Shown here piece after piece: positions 36,699 to 44,632 of a DNA stretch of 64,000 bases. Below the pieces are notes generated by a model. That model did no database searches. It was not told the DNA's origin and saw only the letters and a program-made list of their open reading frames with translations. The stretch spans positions 4,836,001-4,900,000 of the forward strand of contig NZ_CP007220.1 in the NCBI RefSeq assembly GCF_001632805.1, in the 5' to 3' direction. The position numbers and the translations under genes were made by a program. The DNA comes from Mycobacteroides chelonae CCUG 47445 (GTDB lineage Bacteria > Actinomycetota > Actinomycetes > Mycobacteriales > Mycobacteriaceae). How positions within the stretch are numbered: the first letter of the stretch is position 1; every line of letters starts with the position of its first letter.

Positions 36699-37553
36699 AT
36701 GGATATGTTGGATCCCGAACTACTGCGGACCTTCCTGACCGTCGAAAGAGCCGGGGGATTCACCGCTGCCGGACGTATTCTCGGGCTGCGCCAGTCCACC
36801 GTGAGCGGACATATCGCGCGGCTCGAGCAGTCCGTCGGCCGGGAGTTGTTTCGCCGTGATACCCGCAATTTGGCGTTGACCGCCGACGGCGCCGCAATGG
36901 TCGGCTTCGCCCGCTCCATCCTGGACGCGCAGAGCCAAGCCGATCGCTACTTCGCAAGTTCGGAGCTGACCGGACTCATCCGGCTCGGCGCCTCCGATGA
37001 CCTAGTGGCCCGTGAGCTGCCCGATGTCCTCGTCGAGTTTCAGGACTCCCATCCCGGTGTGGATCTGGAGCTGGTCGTCGGGCTCAGCGAGTACCTCAAG
37101 ACGCGCATGACCGCGGGCGAGCTGGATCTGATGGTGGCCAAGCGCCTGCCGGGTGAAAAGCATGGCGAATTGCTCTGGCGCGACAAGCTGGTGTGGGCGG
37201 GCCGGCCGAACACACATGACGTGCGCGACCCGGTGCCCATAGTCACCTATCCCCCGCCGAGCCTGACTCGGCACGCGGCACTGCGCGCACTCGAGCGGGA
37301 GGGCCGTACCTGGCGCATCACCTGTGTGAGCGACAGTCAGCTGGGACTACGGGCAGCGGCTCTGGCAGGTATGGGTGTCATCTCACACGCTGAATCCCTT
37401 CTCCCCGATGGCCTTGTCACGGTTCGCGATGACAGCCTGCCCGACCTTGGCGAGCTGGAGTTCGTGCTGGTGCGTCGTCGTAGTGTGCTGTCCGAACCCG
37501 AACAGGCGTTGTGTGACGCGATCATCGCCAGCACGCACCGCTTGCACCGGTGA
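36699..37553 (+). CDS. LysR-family transcriptional regulator
   Basis: The roughly 284-residue protein has an N-terminal winged HTH (ELLRTFLTVERAGGFTAAGRILGLRQSTVSGHIARLE) and a periplasmic-binding-protein-like effector domain. GTG 36696, ATG 36699 and ATG 36705 are all possible starts. The short divergent gap to the SBF transporter contains two TATGAA direct repeats separated by about 19 bases, a possible binding region. It likely controls the transporter; the inducer is unknown. Confidence 0.88.
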   Translation: MDMLDPELLRTFLTVERAGGFTAAGRILGLRQSTVSGHIARLEQSVGRELFRRDTRNLALTADGAAMVGFARSILDAQSQADRYFASSELTGLIRLGASDDLVARELPDVLVEFQDSHPGVDLELVVGLSEYLKTRMTAGELDLMVAKRLPGEKHGELLWRDKLVWAGRPNTHDVRDPVPIVTYPPPSLTRHAALRALEREGRTWRITCVSDSQLGLRAAALAGMGVISHAESLLPDGLVTVRDDSLPDLGELEFVLVRRRSVLSEPEQALCDAIIASTHRLHR

Positions 37554-37569
37554 CCCCTGCCCTCGGTCC

Positions 37570-37932
37570 CTAGACCGATAGCGCGAAGTAGGCCAGCGAC
37601 CCCACCGCGAGTGCCAGGAACACACCGGGGAAGGCGATGTTGTGCAGCACATTGCTGCGGATGTGCACACCCACAGCACCAATGAAGAACGCCACCAACC
37701 CGATTGCCGCGGCAAGGCCGATGGGGCGCACTCCGGCCAGCCCGATGATCAGGCCGGCCACCCCAGCTCCTTCGATCACCGCGAGATAGGGAATCCAGCG
37801 CGGGGCCAATCCCACGTCACCCGAGTTCTGCACCACGAACGGTGCCTTGACGGCCTTGGCCACCACCTCGAATCCATTGGCGATGACGCAGAGGACCGTC
37901 GTCACCCACAGCCCAATTCCGAGAACCGACAT
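37570..37932 (-). CDS. DoxX-like membrane protein
   Basis: The 120-residue protein has four hydrophobic helices, ending in VGVHIRSNVLHNIAFPGVFLALAVGSLAYF, as in DoxX/DUF-type small membrane proteins. Its ATG shares an A with the stop codon of the upstream gene (TGATG). The two are therefore translationally coupled. Both diverge from an ECF41-type sigma factor, whose usual genomic partners include DoxX proteins. Confidence 0.82.
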   Translation of the reverse strand: MSVLGIGLWVTTVLCVIANGFEVVAKAVKAPFVVQNSGDVGLAPRWIPYLAVIEGAGVAGLIIGLAGVRPIGLAAAIGLVAFFIGAVGVHIRSNVLHNIAFPGVFLALAVGSLAYFALSV

Positions 37933-38228
37933 CAGCCCGCATACCTTCCCAGCACGGTGAAAGGTTGGGGGGCAACCGGTTCAGTCGCCCATCCGGCGAC
38001 CCTGCCACGGAACTCGAGCGCATCCGGGATGCCCAGGAGTGGATTGTCGACCCCCTCGGCGAGCTGCAGCAGGAATACGAAGTCGGGACCATCCCCGACC
38101 CTGCCTGCCGTGTAGGTCATGCCCATGGGCGCTGCCGCACTCACCGCCGTGAATAGCGCCGCGATCGCATCCTCAACCTCGTGCACCCGTTCGGCATCTG
38201 TGCTGAAGCGGACCATCTGTACGCTCAT
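37932..38228 (-). CDS. Small antibiotic-monooxygenase-like (dimeric alpha-beta barrel) protein
   Basis: From ATG 38228, with GAGGAGG seven bases upstream, the protein is 98 residues. Its pattern is MSVQMVRFSTDAERVHEVEDAIAALF, then a FVFLLQLAEGVDNPLL strand and the C-terminal FTVLGRYAG. This suggests the small ferredoxin-like dimeric fold of heme- or quinone-monooxygenase-like proteins. Catalytic residues cannot be assigned. It is coupled to the DoxX-like gene and probably transcribed from the ECF41-type promoter at 38271-38297. Confidence 0.65.
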   Translation of the reverse strand: MSVQMVRFSTDAERVHEVEDAIAALFTAVSAAAPMGMTYTAGRVGDGPDFVFLLQLAEGVDNPLLGIPDALEFRGRVAGWATEPVAPQPFTVLGRYAG

Positions 38229-38270
38229 CTGTGCCTCCTCTCTCGTCGGTTTCGTTGACCTCACCCCCTT

Positions 38271-38297
38271 GACGACCGGCATGACGGAAAGGTGACC
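38271..38297 (-). promoter_or_regulatory. Candidate ECF41-type promoter
   Basis: On the minus strand GGTCACC and CGTC are separated by 16 bases, close to the known ECF41 consensus TGTCACA-N16/17-CGTC. It lies in the gap between the sigma factor gene and the divergent monooxygenase-like/DoxX pair, and would start transcription about 35 bases before that ATG. Two of seven -35 positions differ from consensus, so this is a candidate only. Confidence 0.5.
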
Positions 38298-38301
38298 TCC
38301 T

Positions 38302-39144
38302 GTGGATCTCATCGAAAGATTCCAGGCCGCGCGGCCACGGCTGCTATCTGTGGCGCACCGGATCCTGGATTCGCACCACGATGCCGAGGACGCGGTACAG
38401 GCTGCGTGGATCCGGGCGCAGTCGGCCGACCTCAACGCGGTGGACAATCTCGACGGGTGGCTCACCACGGTCACGGCCCGGCTCTGCCTCGATCAGCTGC
38501 GGGTGCGCGGCCGGCACGGAGAAATTCCCCTGTCTGCCGAAAACGTCCCAGGCACGCAGCTCGGTGCCGACGAAGACTTTCTGAAGCGCGAGCAGGTTTC
38601 GCGTGCACTACTCGTGGTGCTCGGCGAATTGTCCCCCAAACAGCGTGTGGCCTACGTCTTGCATGACCTGTTTTCCATACCGTTCGAGGACATCGCCGCA
38701 GCGCTTGATACCACTGCCGTCTCTGCCAAGAAGCTCGCCAGCCGAGCGCGACTGCGCCTCGATGCCGCGGACTCGGTGCAGGCCAGCGACGTTCCGAACC
38801 AATGGGCGATCGTCGATGCCTTCCTGTCGGCGGCTCGCGGCGGCGACATCGATCACCTGATCACGCTGATGGCGCCCGATGTGGTCCGCACGGTCGACCA
38901 CTCACTGATCCCCAGCGACGCATCGACACTCGTGCAGGGTGCCCGAGCCGTCGCCGAGGAAACGCGCGCCTTTGTCGACCGCATCGCGGTGGCGACAACG
39001 CTTTTCGTCGATGGCAGGCCGGGTGCCGTCATCGCGCCGGGCGGCCACCCCTTCGCCATCATCCGAATGGACATCCGCGACGGACTGATCACCCGTATCG
39101 ATATCGCGCCCTATGCGCGCAACAGCGTCGAACTATCGATCTAA
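38302..39144 (+). CDS. ECF41-type RNA polymerase sigma factor (SigJ-like) with SnoaL-like C-terminus
   Basis: The 280-residue protein has sigma region 2 (ARPRLLSVAHRILDSHHDAEDAVQ) and region 4 (LSPKQRVAYVLHDLFSIPFEDIAAAL). An additional C-terminal domain of about 110 residues has the SnoaL/NTF2-like fold that replaces an anti-sigma factor in ECF41 proteins. The usual DGGGR-type motif appears as FVDGRPGAVIAPGG and the terminal NPDKL is not conserved, so regulation may differ. GTG 38302 starts it. The divergent DoxX-like operon is the likely target. Confidence 0.9.
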   Translation: MDLIERFQAARPRLLSVAHRILDSHHDAEDAVQAAWIRAQSADLNAVDNLDGWLTTVTARLCLDQLRVRGRHGEIPLSAENVPGTQLGADEDFLKREQVSRALLVVLGELSPKQRVAYVLHDLFSIPFEDIAAALDTTAVSAKKLASRARLRLDAADSVQASDVPNQWAIVDAFLSAARGGDIDHLITLMAPDVVRTVDHSLIPSDASTLVQGARAVAEETRAFVDRIAVATTLFVDGRPGAVIAPGGHPFAIIRMDIRDGLITRIDIAPYARNSVELSI

Positions 39145-39168
39145 TCTGGAATAGATCCAAATTAGATC
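39138..39168. repeat. Inverted repeat upstream of dps
   Basis: GATCTAAT at 39138-39145 and ATTAGATC at 39161-39168 are perfectly complementary, with 15 bases between. TAGATC also repeats directly inside. The element overlaps the sigma factor stop and lies 15-45 bases before the dps ATG. It could be a regulator site or a weak hairpin; repeats of this size also occur by chance. Confidence 0.35.
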
Positions 39169-39182
39169 AGGTTGCACCTGAC

Positions 39183-39674
39183 ATGCCGAACACAACCCGT
39201 ACTCCCGAATCCGACGTCACTAATTTCCAGGCCTCCGCCGCACTGAGCGCGAGTCTGCAACAGGTCCTGGTCGACCTGATCGAACTGCATCTGCAGGGTA
39301 AGCAAGCGCACTGGAATGTCGTGGGCAGCAATTTTCGCGATCTGCACCTGCAGCTCGACGAATTGGTCGACTTCGCACGCGAATCGAGCGACACCGTCGC
39401 CGAGCGCATGCGCGCGCTCGATGCGCTGCCCGACGGCCGATCCGACACCGTCGCGGCGAGCACAACACTGCCGGAGTTCCCGCCCTATGAACGCAGCACC
39501 GGCGATGTCGTCGACCTAATCACCACCCGCATCTATGCCACGGTGAAGACGCTGCGCGCGGTGCACGACGCGGTGGATGACGAGGACCCCACCACCGCCG
39601 ACATCCTGCACCAGCTCATCGACGGCTTGGAGAAGCTGGCCTGGTTGATCAAGTCCGAGAACCGGAAGGTGTAG
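39183..39674 (+). CDS. dps: Dps/ferritin-like DNA-protection protein
   Basis: The 163-residue protein begins at ATG 39183; the longer open frame is antiparallel noise from the sigma gene. It contains LHLQGKQAHWNVVGSNFRDLHLQLDELVDFARE, the Dps ferroxidase signature with the H, D and E ligands shared across the dimer interface. Dps forms a dodecamer that stores iron oxidised by peroxide and protects DNA. The N-terminal tail is polar with few basic residues, so DNA binding is uncertain. Confidence 0.92.
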   Translation: MPNTTRTPESDVTNFQASAALSASLQQVLVDLIELHLQGKQAHWNVVGSNFRDLHLQLDELVDFARESSDTVAERMRALDALPDGRSDTVAASTTLPEFPPYERSTGDVVDLITTRIYATVKTLRAVHDAVDDEDPTTADILHQLIDGLEKLAWLIKSENRKV

Positions 39675-39696
39675 CCGACTGAGCGATGATGGACCG

Positions 39697-40347
39697 ATGC
39701 ATGCAGTGAAGCGCTTCGCAACGATCATCGGTCTACTGACCGCGGTACTGGTCCTTGGCCCCAACGCCGGACTCGCGCACGCGGCCGATGCGTCGCCCGC
39801 CGGAGATGTGTTGTCCCTCGGTGACCCGGCTGCCCCCGGGCAGATCGATCTCTACCTGGACCCGCTGTGCCCTTACAGCGGGAAGATGGTTCAGAGTCAG
39901 GGCGAGGAGATCGGGCGGCGCATCGAGTCCGGCAAGCTGCACATCAACCTCAGATTCGTGGACTTCCTCGATAAGTACTCTGCCAGCGGCACATACGACA
40001 GCCGTGCGATCTATGCCAGCTTCGTGGTCGCCGATCAGTCGCGGTCAAGCGACATCACCTGGCGCTTCATCCGAGAGTTCTACGCCAAGGACCAGCAGCC
40101 CGAGGAGGAAGGTGACACGGACCTGAGCAACGACCAGCTGGCGGAGCTGGCTGCCCGAGTCAACGCGCCCCAGAGCGCACAGGATCTGATCAGGGTCGGG
40201 CTGCCGGTCCCCTTTGATGCCCGCGCCATCGCGGCGAACAATCTGCCGCTGCTGCGCGCATTCCCCAAATCCGGTGTGCCCATGGTTGTCATCGACAACC
40301 AGCCTGTTGATGGAGAGTCCGCTTGGCTGAATCGAATCCCGCGGTAG
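39697..40347 (+). CDS. Secreted DsbA-like thioredoxin-fold protein with CPYS active site
   Basis: The 216-residue protein has a Sec signal peptide (residues 1-30, cleavage near AHA-ADA). A DsbA-like thioredoxin fold follows, with an alpha-helical insertion and a cis-Pro segment SGVPMVVIDNQ. The active site reads DPLCPYSGKM, so the resolving cysteine is replaced by serine. Such a protein can form mixed disulfides but not act as a classical dithiol oxidase. A reductase, isomerase or lipid-peptide chaperone role is possible. It is in line with dps and citE on the plus strand. Confidence 0.8.
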   Translation: MHAVKRFATIIGLLTAVLVLGPNAGLAHAADASPAGDVLSLGDPAAPGQIDLYLDPLCPYSGKMVQSQGEEIGRRIESGKLHINLRFVDFLDKYSASGTYDSRAIYASFVVADQSRSSDITWRFIREFYAKDQQPEEEGDTDLSNDQLAELAARVNAPQSAQDLIRVGLPVPFDARAIAANNLPLLRAFPKSGVPMVVIDNQPVDGESAWLNRIPR

Positions 40348-40375
40348 CGGCGCCGCTCTACGAAATACTGGTGAG

Positions 40376-41194
40376 GTGGCAGTGAACTCGAAGGTTTCAC
40401 GCTCATGGCTTCTGGTCAATCCTTCCCGGGAGCCCGACCTCGGTGCTGCGGTCGCATCCACACATGCCGACGAGGTGATCCTGGACCTGGAAGATGCCGT
40501 CGCGCCGAATGAGAAAGAGTCGGCACGCGCACGCGTGCTGGAGTATCTCAAATCAGGCGGACACGCCTGGGTGCGCGTCAACGATGCTTCCAGTGATTTC
40601 TGGTCGGCCGACTGCCGAACCCTCGCGGAGGCCCAGGGCCTCAAGGGTGTGGTGCTGGCCAAGACCGAGGGTGGCAATCACATGTGGGACACCGCCAACC
40701 GCCTCGGTGGCGAAACTCCTGTGATCGCTCTGATTGAGACCGCGCGGGGTCTGTCCCGCGTACACGACATCGCGGCGGCTCGACCCTGCTTTCGTATCGC
40801 CTTCGGCGTCAATGACTACACGCTCGATATAGGTGTCGATCCAGACCCACTGGCCCTGGCGTACAGCAGATCTCAGCTTGTGGTGGCCTCGCGCGCCGCA
40901 CACATTCCGGGACCGATCGACGGACCAACGCGCGACCCGGCCCAGCTGGCCGAGGGAGTCGCGCTGACTCGCCGCATGGGTATGACAGGAAAGCTGGCGC
41001 TGCACTCATCCGATGCCGACACCATCAACAGGGGTTTGAGCCCCTCCGATGACGACGTTTTGTGGGCTCAGGACTTCGTGGAGCAGTTCAACAGCCACGG
41101 GGGAAAGCCACAGGACGGCAGCGACCTGCCCCGGCTGAATCGCGCCCGGATCATTCTGGAGCGCGCACGGATGCTGGGCCTGATCACGCCGTAG
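40376..41194 (+). CDS. CitE-like CoA-ester lyase (HpcH/HpaI aldolase superfamily)
   Basis: The 272-residue TIM-barrel protein carries VILDLEDAVAPNEKESAR near residues 35-53, the metal-binding DLEDAV signature, and a second acidic site in ALIETARGL. Members cleave citramalyl-, malyl- or 3-hydroxy-acyl-CoA to aldehyde or keto product and acetyl-CoA. No citrate lyase alpha or gamma genes are present, so this is a stand-alone CitE-type enzyme. GTG 40376 or GTG 40382 starts it. Its last 11 bases overlap the convergent amidohydrolase. Confidence 0.87.
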   Translation: MAVNSKVSRSWLLVNPSREPDLGAAVASTHADEVILDLEDAVAPNEKESARARVLEYLKSGGHAWVRVNDASSDFWSADCRTLAEAQGLKGVVLAKTEGGNHMWDTANRLGGETPVIALIETARGLSRVHDIAAARPCFRIAFGVNDYTLDIGVDPDPLALAYSRSQLVVASRAAHIPGPIDGPTRDPAQLAEGVALTRRMGMTGKLALHSSDADTINRGLSPSDDDVLWAQDFVEQFNSHGGKPQDGSDLPRLNRARIILERARMLGLITP

Positions 41195-42434
41195 CGGTCA
41201 ACCGCGACAACGCCGCCACGGTGAGCGTCTCGACCCCGGTGCTCAGCGTCGGTTCCAGCACTGGGGCGAACTCCGGAGAATGGTTGGACGGCACCGGCTT
41301 TCCGGCCGCCGCGGCATCCTCGAAACGCTGTTGTTCGTACCCGCCCCAGAACCAGAACGCCGTGGGGACACCGGCCGCGGTACCGAAAGATCCGACATCC
41401 TCACTGCCTGCCAACGGATTCGGAGACTCAATCACCCGTTCGGCACCGAAGTGCTCACGGAACACGGCGGCAATCGCCTGCATCGCCGCGTTGTCGACGA
41501 CGGTGATCGGGAAGGTGTGCATCGACGTCACCGCCGGTTCCTTGTCGGCACCCGAAGCCGCCGACTCAGCCTGAGCGATCCGCGTAATGGACGCCAGCGT
41601 CTTGCGCCGCACCTCCTCATTGAAGGTGCGGACGTTGATACCGAGTTCGGCGTCATCGGGGATGATGTTGTCCTTCGCCCCCGCATGTAGGTAGCCGACG
41701 GTGACCACGGCGGGTTCGAACGGGGACAGCTCGCGCGAGACGATGGTCTGCAGACGCTGCACCACATTCGAGGCCATCACCACCGGATCGATGGTCGATT
41801 CCGGTTGCGAGCCATGGCCGCCCCGCCCGAACAGTTGCATCTTGAGCGAATCCGAGGCGGCCAGCGCCGTGCCCGTCTTGTACGCGATCATCCCGGCAGG
41901 CAACGGACCGACGTGTTGACCGAGAACGACCTCAGGCTTGGGGAACCGATCCAGGATGCCGTCGGCGATCATCGCCTTCGCACCCCCGCCCACCTCCTCG
42001 GCGGGTTGGAAAACCGCGACCACCGTTCCCGACCACGCGGTCTTAAGTTCATTCAGCAGCCGAAGGGCGCCTACCAGCGCGGTGACGTGCATATCGTGCC
42101 CGCACGCGTGCATGACGGGAACATCCCTGCCGTCCGGGTTGGTGGCGCGAACCGTGCTCGCGTAGGGAAGGCCGGTCTGCTCCTGTACCGGAAGTGCGTC
42201 GAAGTCGGCCCGCAGCCACACCACCGGACCGGATCCGTTGCGCAACACGGCCACAACTCCGGTCCCCCCGACGCCCGATGTCACCTCCAGCCCGAGTGGC
42301 GCAATCGCCTCCTGGATCTTGGCCGCGGTCCGGCGTTCCTGGAACGAGAGTTCCGGATGCTGGTGCAGGTCGCGGTAGAAGTCGGCTAAGTCCCCCAAAG
42401 TGTCCGCCCAGTTGTCGGGCAGCGTGATCGTCAT
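41184..42434 (-). CDS. M20-family amidohydrolase (IAA-amino acid/hippurate hydrolase-like)
   Basis: From ATG 42434 the protein is 416 residues. DLHQHPELSFQE marks the N-terminus, MHACGHDMHV (metal ligands) lies near 105-115, FQPAEEVGGGA near 145 carries the catalytic Glu, and the dimerisation lid lies in the middle. The family hydrolyses N-acyl amino acids such as hippurate. A longer frame to 42551 is unlikely, because it runs through the divergent oxidase start. It is divergent from the DAO-type oxidase at 42511, 76 bases away. Confidence 0.9.
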   Translation of the reverse strand: MTITLPDNWADTLGDLADFYRDLHQHPELSFQERRTAAKIQEAIAPLGLEVTSGVGGTGVVAVLRNGSGPVVWLRADFDALPVQEQTGLPYASTVRATNPDGRDVPVMHACGHDMHVTALVGALRLLNELKTAWSGTVVAVFQPAEEVGGGAKAMIADGILDRFPKPEVVLGQHVGPLPAGMIAYKTGTALAASDSLKMQLFGRGGHGSQPESTIDPVVMASNVVQRLQTIVSRELSPFEPAVVTVGYLHAGAKDNIIPDDAELGINVRTFNEEVRRKTLASITRIAQAESAASGADKEPAVTSMHTFPITVVDNAAMQAIAAVFREHFGAERVIESPNPLAGSEDVGSFGTAAGVPTAFWFWGGYEQQRFEDAAAAGKPVPSNHSPEFAPVLEPTLSTGVETLTVAALSRLTATA

Positions 42435-42510
42435 CCGGGCTCTCCCACTGTTTATGTTGCTACGTCTTAGACCGACCATACGGCGGTCGTGAGGACCTAC
42501 CCTCGGACAT

Positions 42511-43671
42511 GTGAGCCAGTCCACCGTTACCGAACTGTCCGTCGACACCATTGTCGTCGGAGGCGGGATGTCGGGCGCGTCGATTGCCTACGAGTTGGCC
42601 GAAAATCACACCGTCGCACTGCTGGAACGCGAATCGACCCTCGCGTTTCACACCACCGGAAGATCTGCGGCCACCTTCATCGAGAACTACGGAAATCCCG
42701 TCATCCGGATGTTGACGGCGGCAAGCCGCGACTTCTTCACCGACCCCCGCGAGGGCTTCGATGCCCCGCTCGCCACATCGTTGCCGCTGCTGATCATCGC
42801 CGATGACGCGCATGCGGAGACGCTGCGCGAACTACATGGCCTGGCCTTGCTCCAGGGCTGTCATACGGAGCTGGTCGACGGCGCGGCGGCCGAGGAGATC
42901 AACCCGTACCTGCGCCCCGGACACACGCGATTAGCGACGATCGATCCGACTCCCATGGAGCTGGACGTCCACGGGCTGCACCAGGGCTATGTGCGCGGGC
43001 TGCGCCGCCGCGGCGGAAGCATCGTCAAGTCGGCGCCCATCGTGAGCAGCACCCGCCATCGGGGCAGGTGGGTTCTGCGGGACTCGGCCGGACGACAATT
43101 TGAAGCGGCAACCGTCGTGAACGCCGCCGGCGCCTGGTGCGATGAACTCGCGCAGGCCATGGGCGCGCAGCCGGTGGGGATCATGCCGCTTCGACGTACC
43201 GCATTCATGGTGTCCGCGCCACAGGACAGGTCTGCCGGCTCGATTCCTATGACACTGGACACCTCAGACACCTTCTATTTCAAACCCGACGGCGCCCAAT
43301 TCCTGTGTTCGCCCGCCGACGAGACGCTTCAGTCACCCGGAGACCCTCGACCGGACGAGCTGGAGATGGCGCGGGCGATCGGGATGATCAACGAGGCCAC
43401 CACCCTCGGTATCCGGACCGTGAATTCCGCATGGGCGGGGTTGCGGTCCTTCACCCCCGATCGCACGCCGGTTGTCGGGGAAGACCCGGATATCGAGGGT
43501 TTCTTCTGGTACGCCGCCCAAGGTGGTTATGGCATCCAGATGGCCCCGGCGCTCGCGCGGATTGGGGCCGCACTGGCCGCACAGTGCCCGGTTCCAGAAG
43601 ATCTGGCCGCTCGCGGACTGGACGCCGCAATGCTGTCGCCCGATCGCGAGTCGCTGCGCGCCAGCCGCTAG
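42511..43671 (+). CDS. FAD-dependent amino-acid oxidase/dehydrogenase (DAO family)
   Basis: The 386-residue protein has the N-terminal FAD motif TIVVGGGMSGASIAYELAE. Mid-protein it has the DAO-type ATVVNAAGAWCDELA, and C-terminally the FWYAAQGGYGIQMAPAL loop. It resembles glycine/D-amino-acid oxidases and dehydrogenases. Its exact substrate is not evident; the adjacent M20 hydrolase could release an amino acid for it. GTG 42511 is the start. Confidence 0.87.
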   Translation: MSQSTVTELSVDTIVVGGGMSGASIAYELAENHTVALLERESTLAFHTTGRSAATFIENYGNPVIRMLTAASRDFFTDPREGFDAPLATSLPLLIIADDAHAETLRELHGLALLQGCHTELVDGAAAEEINPYLRPGHTRLATIDPTPMELDVHGLHQGYVRGLRRRGGSIVKSAPIVSSTRHRGRWVLRDSAGRQFEAATVVNAAGAWCDELAQAMGAQPVGIMPLRRTAFMVSAPQDRSAGSIPMTLDTSDTFYFKPDGAQFLCSPADETLQSPGDPRPDELEMARAIGMINEATTLGIRTVNSAWAGLRSFTPDRTPVVGEDPDIEGFFWYAAQGGYGIQMAPALARIGAALAAQCPVPEDLAARGLDAAMLSPDRESLRASR

Positions 43672-43726
43672 TAGCCGTCCCGCAGACCCGGACCGCGCCG
43701 AGCGAATCCTGTTATCGTCGGCGTCG

Positions 43727-44560
43727 ATGGTGAACATGGATCGGCGCCGAATGATGGCGTTCTCAGGGCTTGGCATGTTGGCAGCAGCGGCTTCTATGCC
43801 GCAGGCGTGGGCGCGACCGGCACCACAAAACCCGCCCAACCGGCCGCCGGCGGCACCCCCCACCGGCAAGTACGTCTTCGTCGATGAGTTCGACGGCCCG
43901 GCCGGGTCTGCGCCCGACGGGTCCAAGTGGGCTGTATCGAAGGCTCGCGAGTCCATGAAGGACCCGACGTTTTGGGAGCTCCCCGAGAACGTCGGTCAGT
44001 ACCGCGACGATCGCAAGAATGTCTACCTCGACGGCAACTCGAATCTGGTCATCAAGGCCGCCAAGGAAGGCAACACGTACTACGGCGGCAAGATCTACAG
44101 CACCACCGAACTTGGTATCGGCTACACCTGGGAAGCGCGCATCAAGTTCAACTGCCTGACCCCGGGCGCGTGGCCCGCGTTCTGGCTCGGCAGCGACCAG
44201 GACGGTGAGATCGACATCGTCGAGTGGTACGGCAACGGCAGCTGGCCAGCCGCAACTACGGTGCACGCCAAGGCAAACGGCTCGGAATGGAAGACCCACA
44301 ACCTGACCCTGGACAGCGGCTGGCACACCTGGCGCACCCAGTGGGACGACAAGGGGATTCGTTTCTGGCGGGACTACACCGACGGGGCGGCGCCGTACTT
44401 CGATGTCCCGGCCAACTCCCTGGCGGACTGGCCGTTCAACAATCCCGGGCACAAGGCTTTCGCGGTGCTGAACCTGGCCGTGGCCGGATCCGGCGGTGGC
44501 GATCCGCGCGGCGGCACCTACCCGGCGGATATGCTCGTCGACTGGATCAGGGTCTGGTAG
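43727..44560 (+). CDS. Tat-exported GH16-family glycoside hydrolase
   Basis: The protein is 277 residues from ATG 43727. It has a twin-arginine signal (DRRRMMAFSGLGMLAAAASM) with a cleavage site around AWA-RPAPQ and then a proline-rich stretch. The GH16 active site DGEIDIVEW lies near residues 159-167. Family members cleave beta-1,3/1,4-glucans or carry out transglycosylation. No ribosome-binding site is evident. It lies between the oxidase and ppc as a stand-alone gene. Confidence 0.87.
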   Translation: MVNMDRRRMMAFSGLGMLAAAASMPQAWARPAPQNPPNRPPAAPPTGKYVFVDEFDGPAGSAPDGSKWAVSKARESMKDPTFWELPENVGQYRDDRKNVYLDGNSNLVIKAAKEGNTYYGGKIYSTTELGIGYTWEARIKFNCLTPGAWPAFWLGSDQDGEIDIVEWYGNGSWPAATTVHAKANGSEWKTHNLTLDSGWHTWRTQWDDKGIRFWRDYTDGAAPYFDVPANSLADWPFNNPGHKAFAVLNLAVAGSGGGDPRGGTYPADMLVDWIRVW

Positions 44561-44632
44561 CTCAGCTGCCAATCTCGCCTCATCATCGGCGCTCATCGTG
44601 CGAGCGGCGTCGTTGCCACGGATACTCGATCC

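Noticed and set aside
38802..39182. 127-codon upstream extension of Dps
   Set aside because: It runs through the sigma factor gene out of phase; the Dps sequence begins at ATG 39183.
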